Assembly (NCBI GenBank): GCA_019636015.1
Contig: JAHBYJ010000001.1
Location: forward strand, 310,001-374,000
Direction of reading: 5' to 3'
Length of the DNA: 64,000 nt
Source of the DNA: Parvibaculaceae bacterium
GTDB lineage: Bacteria > Pseudomonadota > Alphaproteobacteria > Parvibaculales > Parvibaculaceae
In this document: positions 58,180-64,000 of the stretch, piece by piece
Numbering within the stretch: the first letter of the stretch is position 1
How the letters are laid out: every line of letters begins with the position of its first letter
Position numbers and translations under genes: made by a program
Notes under the pieces: generated by a model
Seen by the model: only the letters and a program-made list of their open reading frames with translations
The model's database searches: none
Told to the model about the DNA's origin: nothing

Positions 58180-58965
58180 TCACATCGCGCTGATGCCGCC
58201 GTCGATCTTGATTTCCGCGCCGGTGATGAATTTCGACTCGTCGGAAGCGAGATAGAGCACGCAATAGGCGACATCGTCCGGCTCGCCGACAATGCCGAGC
58301 GGCACCTGCTTGGCGAGCTTTTTCACCAGCTCTTCCTTCGACATGCCCCGCGCCATGCCGTCCAGGATCGGCGTGTCGATGAAGGTCGGGTGGATCGAGT
58401 TCGAGCGGATGCGATAGCCGCGCTTGGCGCAATGAAGCGCGACGGACTTGGAGAGCAGCCAGACGCCCGCCTTCGCCGCATTATAGGCCGCCATGTTGTG
58501 GCCCGCGATCAGCCCTGCAATGGAAGATGTATTGATGATCGAGCCGGGCGCATGGGGCACCATATAGGGGATCGCATATTTGCAACCGAGAAAGACGGAA
58601 TCGACATCGACCGCCATGACCTTCTTGTAGGTCTCGAAGTCGGTCTCCTCGACCGTGGTACCGCCGCCGATACCGGCATTGTTGAAGAGCACATTGATGC
58701 CGCCCATCGCCTTGTCGGCTTCGGCGAGCGCATCCTTCCAGTGATCTTCCCGCGTCACATCGAGGCCGACGGCGAAGGCCATGCCCGGATGATCGGCATT
58801 GATCTCGGCGGCGACGGCGGCGGCGCCCTTCTCGTTGATGTCGGCGAGCGTCACTTTCGCACCCTCGCGCGCGAGCATGATGGCCGACGCCTTGCCGAGC
58901 CCCTGCGCGCCGCCGGTGATGAAGGCCATCTTGCCTTCGACGCGGCCTTTTCTATCCTTTGTCAT
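58180..58965 (-). CDS. SDR family dehydrogenase
   Basis: A 261-residue short-chain dehydrogenase. TGGAQGLGKAS binds NAD(P), NNAGIGGG is the next motif, INTSSIAG holds the serine and YNAAKAG the Tyr and Lys. The HPTFIDTPIL region and IKIDGGISAM end are typical of classical SDRs. GAGACGGGA precedes the ATG. Being with two acyl-CoA dehydrogenases and a crotonase, a hydroxyacyl-CoA or alcohol substrate is likely. Confidence 0.92.
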   Translation of the reverse strand: MTKDRKGRVEGKMAFITGGAQGLGKASAIMLAREGAKVTLADINEKGAAAVAAEINADHPGMAFAVGLDVTREDHWKDALAEADKAMGGINVLFNNAGIGGGTTVEETDFETYKKVMAVDVDSVFLGCKYAIPYMVPHAPGSIINTSSIAGLIAGHNMAAYNAAKAGVWLLSKSVALHCAKRGYRIRSNSIHPTFIDTPILDGMARGMSKEELVKKLAKQVPLGIVGEPDDVAYCVLYLASDESKFITGAEIKIDGGISAM

Positions 58966-59004
58966 TCCCGTCTCTCGCTTGCGGTTTTGAAATCTCGAGG
59001 CGCG

Positions 59005-60198
59005 TCAGAGCATCGCCGTATTGGTCGGCACGCCGAGCAGCAGCCGTCCCGTCAGTTCATAGGTCGCATCCGACACCATCATGTGCTGTGTCGCGACATG
59101 CACGTCGCGGAACTGGCGCTGCAGCGCGGAGTTGCGATAGACGGAGCTGCCGCCCGCCAGCGTATACATGAGATCGACGGCCTTGGTGGCCGAGCGCACG
59201 GCATGCGTCGTCGCGAGTCGCAGATCGCGGCGGTGCGCGACCGTGATCTCGCCGGTCTTCGTGGCCGCTTCCCATGCCGCATCGATCGCTTCCATGAGGA
59301 AAGCGCGGCCGGAGCGCGTCAGCGCCTCCGCTTCCGACACATCGAGATGCGCCTTGGCGCGCAGCGCCAGCGGCTTGGACGAGCCTTGCGGCGTCTTGCC
59401 GCCCGCAAGCTCGACAAGTGTGTCGATGGAGCCGCGCGCGAGCCCGAGCGACACGGCGGCAATGCCTATGCCGAGCAGCCCGAAGGTCGGGAAGCAATAG
59501 AGCGGCCGCTTCAGCGGCTTGTCGCTGACAAGGCTCACCGCGCGCGTGGCCGGCACGAAGATATCCTTCACCTCGAAATCCGTGCTGCCTGTGCCGCAAA
59601 GGCCCGAGACATCCCATGTGTCATGGAGGTGAACCTGGTCCGCCTCGAAAATCATCATCCGGTTCTGCGGGATTCCCTCGGCCGCCATTTCCGGCTTCCC
59701 GTCATCGCCGAGGATCATGCAGCCGCCGGAAATCCACTGCGCATTGCGCGAGCCCGAGCCCCATTGCCAGCGGCCCGAAACACGATAGCCCGCGACGCCC
59801 TTCTCATTCGCATGCACGGCCTTGCCGCGCGGCGCGAAGACGCCGGCCGTGATCGTCAGCGGATCGCCGAAAATGCGCTTTGCTTCCGAAGGATCGAGGA
59901 ACGCCGCAACAAGACCCGACGTCGCACCGATGAAGACGCACCAGGCGGCCGAGCCATCCGCCTGCGCGATCCGCTCGACCACCTTCACGAGTTCGCCCGG
60001 ATGGCTTTCGAGCCCGCCATATTCGGCCGGAATGCAGAGCCGGTAGAGCCCGGCTTCCGCGAAGCGCGTGGCGATGTCCTGCGGCAGGAAACGGTTTGCC
60101 TCGATCTCGGCGGCGCGGGCCGCAATCTCGGGCGCGAAACCTTCCGCCGCCGCGAGGAGATCCGCACCCGTCTTCTTCGCTGTGTCCGTTGCGGTCAT
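59005..60198 (-). CDS. Acyl-CoA dehydrogenase/flavin monooxygenase-type protein
   Basis: A 397-residue protein of the acyl-CoA dehydrogenase fold with a type 2 C-terminal domain (PF08028-like), as in HsaA and HpaB-related oxygenases. Features are RLCIPAEYGGLESHPGELVKVVERIAQADGSAAWC, the flavin region VSGRWQWGSGSRNAQW and C-terminal YTLAGGSSVYRNSALQRQFRDVHVATQH, matching this subgroup closely. A role as reduced-flavin-dependent monooxygenase or as a dehydrogenase cannot be separated from sequence alone. GGAGGG precedes the ATG. Confidence 0.88.
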   Translation of the reverse strand: MTATDTAKKTGADLLAAAEGFAPEIAARAAEIEANRFLPQDIATRFAEAGLYRLCIPAEYGGLESHPGELVKVVERIAQADGSAAWCVFIGATSGLVAAFLDPSEAKRIFGDPLTITAGVFAPRGKAVHANEKGVAGYRVSGRWQWGSGSRNAQWISGGCMILGDDGKPEMAAEGIPQNRMMIFEADQVHLHDTWDVSGLCGTGSTDFEVKDIFVPATRAVSLVSDKPLKRPLYCFPTFGLLGIGIAAVSLGLARGSIDTLVELAGGKTPQGSSKPLALRAKAHLDVSEAEALTRSGRAFLMEAIDAAWEAATKTGEITVAHRRDLRLATTHAVRSATKAVDLMYTLAGGSSVYRNSALQRQFRDVHVATQHMMVSDATYELTGRLLLGVPTNTAML

Positions 60199-60214
60199 GC
60201 CGCCCTCCTGTTGT

Positions 60215-61402
60215 TCAGGCGCCGAGCTTCAGCCGGTTCGCGATATTGTTCTTCTGCATGTTGGACGAACCGCCGACGATGGGCAGGCTCACCGCATCGC
60301 GCGTATAGCGCTCCATATCCATCTGGTCGGAGAGGCCATAGGCGCCGGTGACGCGCATGCACATCTGCGTGACCTCAGCCGCGGCCTCGCAGCAGAAGAG
60401 CTTGGCCATCGAGGTCTCGACCGAGCAGGGCCGCCCCTGATCGGCAAGCCAGGCGGCGCTGTAGAGCATGAGCCGCATGGCGCGCACTTTCGTCTGCGCT
60501 TCGGCAAGCGTGTGCCGGACGGCCTGGTGGCCTGCAATGGCGCGGCCGAACTGCACGCGGTCTTCCGAATAGGCCCAGGCATCGGCGAGCGCAGCCTCGG
60601 CAAGGCCGAGTGCGCAGGCCGAAAGTTCGAGCTTTTCCACTTCGAGCGCGCGGCCCGCAAGCTGGTTCCAGCCCTTGTTCCACATCGCCTCGCCGCCGAG
60701 AATATTCGCGGCCGGTACGCGCACATCCTCGAAGATCACATCTTTCGTCTCGACGCCGCGAATGCCGAGATGGCCGAGCGGCGTAATGGTGATGCCGGGA
60801 AGCGTCGGCGGGATCAGCACGATGGAGAGATTCTTGTACTTCTCTTCCTTCGGCCCGGTCCGCAAGAGGCAGAAGATGTAGTCGGCGATATGCGCGCCCG
60901 TGCACCAGCGCTTGGTGCCGTTGACGATGAGCGTGTCGCCGTCGCGCCGCGCCGTGGTTTCGACGGTTGCGAGATCGCCGCCGACATTGGGCTCGGAGAG
61001 TCCATAGGCGAAGAGAAGATTGCCGGAGGCCACCTTCGGCAGTAATTGCCGCTTCTGCTCTTCGCTCGCGCTCTCGCCGAGATTCATGCCCGCATAGCAG
61101 ACCGCCATGATATAGGGGCAGGCGACGGCCACGGAGCGCTTCGCGATTTCCTCGATCACGGCCATCGTCGCATAGATGTCGACGCCCGCACCGCCGAAAC
61201 GCTCCTCGACGGTAAGGCCCATCATGCCCATCTCGCCGAGCTTCTTCATCACCCCAGCGGGATAGATATTGCCGCGGTCCCATTCGCGCGCCTTTTCCCG
61301 CGGCATCTCTGCCTCGACGAAGCGGCGCGTGGTCTCGCGCAGCATGCGCACATGTTCCGGTTCGTCGAAATTGAGCGGCAGCTCACTCATCGCGGCATCC
61401 AT
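60215..61402 (-). CDS. Acyl-CoA dehydrogenase
   Basis: A 395-residue FAD-dependent acyl-CoA dehydrogenase. LLFAYGLSEPNVGGDLATVETTA and INGTKRWCTGAHIADYIF-like segments form the FAD site, and RVQFGRAIAGHQAVRHTLAE is a family motif. The usual catalytic Glu in a YEGT box is missing (PIVGGSSNMQK). A Glu in ALEVEKLELSACALGL matches the alternative position used by isovaleryl- and long-chain acyl-CoA dehydrogenases. It starts 4 bases after the crotonase gene. Confidence 0.93.
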   Translation of the reverse strand: MDAAMSELPLNFDEPEHVRMLRETTRRFVEAEMPREKAREWDRGNIYPAGVMKKLGEMGMMGLTVEERFGGAGVDIYATMAVIEEIAKRSVAVACPYIMAVCYAGMNLGESASEEQKRQLLPKVASGNLLFAYGLSEPNVGGDLATVETTARRDGDTLIVNGTKRWCTGAHIADYIFCLLRTGPKEEKYKNLSIVLIPPTLPGITITPLGHLGIRGVETKDVIFEDVRVPAANILGGEAMWNKGWNQLAGRALEVEKLELSACALGLAEAALADAWAYSEDRVQFGRAIAGHQAVRHTLAEAQTKVRAMRLMLYSAAWLADQGRPCSVETSMAKLFCCEAAAEVTQMCMRVTGAYGLSDQMDMERYTRDAVSLPIVGGSSNMQKNNIANRLKLGA

Positions 61403-61405
61403 CTC

Positions 61406-62209
61406 TCAGCGTCCCGTGAAAGCGGGCTTGCGCTTCTCGAGGAAGGAGCGCACGGCCTCCTTGTGGTCCTCCGTCGTGAAGGTGAGCATCTCATAGCCGA
61501 TCGACGTATCGAGGATCGAATGCGCGAGCTGCTTCAGCCCGATATTGACGGAGACCTTGGAATATTTGATCGCCTGGATCGCGCCGCCGGCAAGCTTGTC
61601 GGCAAAGGCTTCCACACGGGCGTCAAGTTCGGCATCGGGCACGACATGATTGATAAGGCCGATGCGCTCGGCCTCGGCCGCCGGCACGGGATCGCCCGTC
61701 ATGAGATATTCCTTGGCGCGCGCATAGCCGACGAGCTGCGGCCAGATGATCGCGCCGCCATCGCCGGCGACGATGCCCGCGCGGACATGCGGATCGGCAA
61801 AGCGTGCATTGTCGCTCGCGAAGATCACGTCGCACATCAGCGCGATGGTCGCGCCGAGACCGACGGCGGGCCCGCGCACCTTGGCGATGATCGGCTTTTC
61901 GAGATCGAGCAGCGAGAAGACGATGCGCTTTGCCTCCGCCGCATCCGGCCCCTTCTCGCCCGCCTCGAAGCCGCGCTTCATCCAGTTGAGGTCGCCGCCC
62001 GCCGAAAAGGCCGCGCCGTCGCCCGTAAGCACGATAATGTCCGACAGGGGATCGTCCGCCGCGTCGAGAAAGATACGCGAGAGTTCGCGGTGCATCTCGC
62101 CATCGACCGCATTCATCAGGGCCGGGTTGCTGAGCGCCAACGTGAGCACGCGGCCCTTGCGGCTTGCCTTGATGCGCGTGTAACGGCCGAAATCGACCTC
62201 ATCTGTCAT
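61406..62209 (-). CDS. Enoyl-CoA hydratase/isomerase family protein
   Basis: A 267-residue crotonase-fold protein. The oxyanion-hole segments are GAAFSAGGDLNWM and GPAVGLGATIALMCD. ADPHVRAGIVAGDGGAIIWP holds the region for the second acid, where Asp replaces the usual Glu. GAGGAAAG precedes ATG 62209. It is the first gene of the cluster crotonase, acyl-CoA dehydrogenase, type 2 dehydrogenase/monooxygenase, SDR, and amidotransferase. Confidence 0.91.
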   Translation of the reverse strand: MTDEVDFGRYTRIKASRKGRVLTLALSNPALMNAVDGEMHRELSRIFLDAADDPLSDIIVLTGDGAAFSAGGDLNWMKRGFEAGEKGPDAAEAKRIVFSLLDLEKPIIAKVRGPAVGLGATIALMCDVIFASDNARFADPHVRAGIVAGDGGAIIWPQLVGYARAKEYLMTGDPVPAAEAERIGLINHVVPDAELDARVEAFADKLAGGAIQAIKYSKVSVNIGLKQLAHSILDTSIGYEMLTFTTEDHKEAVRSFLEKRKPAFTGR

Positions 62210-62307
62210 GGCTTTCCTCCCTCGCACGGGCCGTGTGATCCGGCCCTTGCCCCGGATTGTGGCGCGCCGCTCCGTGAAAGAAAAGCTGCAATGAAAGCTG
62301 AAATGAA

Positions 62308-62338
62308 AAAGCCCCGGACCTTGCGGAACCGGGGCTTT
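62308..62338 (-). terminator. Rho-independent terminator after the Ycf48-like gene
   Basis: Ten-base stem AAAGCCCCGG / CCGGGGCTTT with an 11-base loop. On the minus strand it is followed by TTTTTCATTTC. It lies 22 bases after the stop of the Ycf48-like gene and isolates it from the acyl-CoA cluster. Confidence 0.85.
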
Positions 62339-62359
62339 CTCTTTGGCTTGCGGCGAGGC

Positions 62360-63442
62360 TCAGCTGTCGCTGTCCATATGGGTGATGCTGATGCGCGCAC
62401 CCACCTGCTCGCGGGCCTTTTCCATATCGTCCGGCATCAGCTTCGCGCCGGGCTCGCCGAAGACGACGATCTGGCCGTCGGGCCCGTCGGTCACGGCGGC
62501 ATAGCCGAGACGGTCGGCGCGCGTCACTTCCGTGAAGCTCTGGCCGTTGTTGTCGCTGTAACCGACATAGCCCTGGAGGCCGACCAGAACGATCTTGCCA
62601 TTGCCGAGCTGCACGCCGCCGGCGATCGACTTGTCGGTGCCGGTGTCGACCTTCACCCAGGTCTGTCCATTGTCGGAGGAACGGAAGGCGTTGCCGCGCA
62701 TGCCGAACACCATCACCGAACCGTCGTTCATGCCGAAGCCGCCCCAGAACGAACCTTCATACTGCGTCTGGATGCGCTCGAAGGTGCGGCCCTGGTCCGG
62801 CGAGCGGTAGACGACGCCGAATTCGGCGGAGACATAAAGGTCGCCGTTGTTCGCCGCGAAGAGCTTGTTCAGGTGGAAGTCGTCGAGCACGCCTTCGCTG
62901 AGCGAGCGCTCTTCCCATGTCTCGCCGCCATCGGTCGTTTCGACGATGAAGGAGAAGGCGCCCATGGCGAAGCCGCGGTTCTCGTCCTCGAAATAGACCG
63001 TCATGAAGGCCATTTCGGATTCGGAGTCGTTATAGACGAGATCCCAGTTCTCGCCGCCATCCGTGGTGCGCAGCACGGTCGCATCGTGACCGACGGCGAA
63101 GCCGACATTCTCACCGACGAATGTCACGCCCGTAAGCGTCGCCTGTGTCGGCACCGACTGCGCCTGACGCCACGTCGCGCCGCGATCGTCGGAAAGAACG
63201 ATATGGCCGAATTCGCCGACAGCGATCAGACGGCCATTGGCATAGGTCGCATCGAGCAGAAGCGATTCCGCCGCGAGCGAAGACTGCATTGCATATTCGG
63301 GACCGGCTTCGCCCTCGTCCTGCGCGGCGGCGGGCAGCGCGGTGGGGCCGAAACTCAGCATGACGGCGCCAATGGCGGCGATCGACGCAAGCCGAAGGCG
63401 CTGCGCCCAATTCGAGACGACGGAAAGATCAGACGAAGACAT
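62360..63442 (-). CDS. Ycf48-like beta-propeller protein
   Basis: A 360-residue exported protein with an N-terminal hydrophobic segment ending in LPAAAQ near residue 41. The rest consists of repeated propeller blades with D-x-G-x-T/N-W boxes: DDRGATWRQ, DGGENWD, DGGETWEE, DQGRTFER, DNGQTWVK, DNNGQSFTE. These match the Ycf48/Hcf136-like and BNR families. In many proteobacteria such genes sit beside DUF1329, DUF1302 and RND exporter genes. No RND gene follows here; a terminator ends the unit. Confidence 0.88.
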   Translation of the reverse strand: MSSSDLSVVSNWAQRLRLASIAAIGAVMLSFGPTALPAAAQDEGEAGPEYAMQSSLAAESLLLDATYANGRLIAVGEFGHIVLSDDRGATWRQAQSVPTQATLTGVTFVGENVGFAVGHDATVLRTTDGGENWDLVYNDSESEMAFMTVYFEDENRGFAMGAFSFIVETTDGGETWEERSLSEGVLDDFHLNKLFAANNGDLYVSAEFGVVYRSPDQGRTFERIQTQYEGSFWGGFGMNDGSVMVFGMRGNAFRSSDNGQTWVKVDTGTDKSIAGGVQLGNGKIVLVGLQGYVGYSDNNGQSFTEVTRADRLGYAAVTDGPDGQIVVFGEPGAKLMPDDMEKAREQVGARISITHMDSDS

Positions 63443-63669
63443 GAACTAGAGCTCCTGCACTCGGGCATTTCCGGCCGCTGCCTGCTCTGCCGGGACCGGT
63501 TTTTCCGGTCTCCGCCAGCCGGGCGGCAACCCCCTGTTTTTCGATTGTTATATCGTTTTTCCGATCTTATAGCGCATTTTTTCGAGCGCGTCTTGGCCTC
63601 GCGCACAAATGACGCAGCGGCGCGAGGTGCCATGGTTAAGGGCTTCCGGGGAACGCCCTGAAAGCGAAA

Positions 63670-63695
63670 GGCCGGACCCGTTTCCGGGCCCGGCC
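63670..63695 (-). terminator. Terminator hairpin after the DUF1329 gene
   Basis: GGCCGG-A-CCCG and CGGG-C-CCGGCC pair around a TTTC loop with one mismatch. On the minus strand TTTCGCTTT follows. It lies 23 bases after the DUF1329 stop, so the Ycf48-like gene probably has its own promoter in the AT-rich stretch around 63530-63590. Confidence 0.7.
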
Positions 63696-63717
63696 TCTGC
63701 TTGTTCTTCCTCAGCTC

Positions 63718-64000
63718 TTAGCGGACGCCGAGCTGACGGATCGAGTTCGGCGTGTAGCGCGACGGATCGAGTTCGTCGGCGAAGTAGTTCACCGGCGGCT
63801 CTTCGTTCTGCAGCGCGAGCGCCAGATAGCGGCCGGCCTGCAGGTCGTACACGATTTCGCCGGCGGAGCCGCAGAGCGGCACGTTGTAGCGCTGGATCTG
63901 GTGCATTTCCTGCACGCGCCAGAGCTGGCCACGGCCGTCATAGAGTTCCACGGTCGACATCTGCCACGCGTCTTCTTCGTTGTGATAGACGCGGCGCGAA
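63718..64000 (-). CDS. DUF1329 family protein, C-terminal part
   Basis: The last 93 or so residues of a gene entering from the right edge. The sequence NEEDAWQMSTVELYDGRGQLWRVQEMH, followed by YDLQAGRYLALALQNEEPP and the end DPSRYTPNSIRQLG, is typical of DUF1329, a LolA/LolB-like periplasmic fold. Such proteins are usually encoded with DUF1302 porin-like proteins and hydrophobic-substrate exporters, which would lie beyond the window. Confidence 0.88.
   Translation of the reverse strand, partial: SRRVYHNEEDAWQMSTVELYDGRGQLWRVQEMHQIQRYNVPLCGSAGEIVYDLQAGRYLALALQNEEPPVNYFADELDPSRYTPNSIRQLGVR

Noticed and set aside
58108..60351. 747-residue plus-strand reading frame
   Set aside because: Antisense to the SDR and type 2 acyl-CoA dehydrogenase genes.
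61046..63661. 871-residue plus-strand reading frame
   Set aside because: Antisense to an acyl-CoA dehydrogenase, a crotonase and a beta-propeller gene with clear motifs.

Overview
The window is high-GC, densely packed bacterial DNA with the gene content of an alphaproteobacterium. Pointers are the ffh-rpsP-rimM-trmD-rplS block, a ccmABCDG cytochrome c maturation cluster, dapF-mtaB-ftsY followed by a septation protein A gene, an IalB-family protein, DUF2794, and many acyl-CoA/SDR/crotonase genes. A Parvibaculum-like member of the Hyphomicrobiales fits best, but the genus is inferred from gene content only. The whole window looks chromosomal: I see no insertion sequence, prophage, integrase, CRISPR array or rRNA. 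There is one tRNA gene, tRNA-Ala(CGC).

Layout. 1-5.5 kb (minus strand): SRP GTPase ffh, ribosomal proteins S16 and L19, RNA maturation genes rimM and trmD, a terminator, then leuC and the start of a putative lipoprotein gene. 5.7-7.0 kb: a CinA-C domain protein and a PIG-L deacetylase. 7.1-10.8 kb (plus): dapF, mtaB and ftsY with overlapping stops and starts, then septation protein A. 10.8-14 kb: an MHS-type transporter, a Nudix hydrolase and a MarR regulator. 14.1-17.8 kb (minus): ccmG, ccmD, ccmC, ccmB, ccmA and an upstream crotonase. 18.0-21.3 kb (plus): aconitase A carrying a 200-residue histone-H1-like lysine/alanine/proline tail at its N-terminus, the most unusual object in the window. 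21.4-26.2 kb (minus): a GldA/GldF/GldG-like ABC system with a DUF4340 partner. 26.2-26.7 kb: a gene-free stretch with strong hairpins. 26.7-32.1 kb: DUF2794, a Bax-inhibitor-1 family protein, and a YbbA/YbbP-type ABC pair divergent from the esterase gene tesA. 32.1-37.6 kb: two aldo-keto reductase/RNA phosphodiesterase genes separated by palindromic intergenic repeats, a zincin, a pterin dehydratase, a type II NADH dehydrogenase, an SDR and a DUF1232 protein. 37.6-49.3 kb: assorted hydrolases and oxidoreductases, rlmN, an IalB protein, LemA/DUF3137, and a TetR-phytanoyl-dioxygenase operon with a clear palindromic operator. 49.5-51.2 kb: argG and ppa. 51.3-57.1 kb (minus): a secreted unknown, a DNA glycosylase-like protein, an unusual membrane-inserted beta-lactamase-fold protein, an aldo-keto reductase, folD, yggU and yggT. 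57.3-62.2 kb: tRNA-Ala and a five-gene minus-strand acyl-CoA catabolism cluster. 62.3-64 kb: a Ycf48-like beta-propeller and the C-terminus of a DUF1329 protein.

Functional themes are housekeeping translation and protein targeting, cytochrome c biogenesis and respiration, and lipid/acyl-CoA metabolism. The points most worth a second look are the aconitase tail, a similar short basic tail on the MarR protein, two hydrolase-fold proteins whose catalytic residues are missing, and the hairpin-bounded gene-free stretch at 26.2-26.7 kb.
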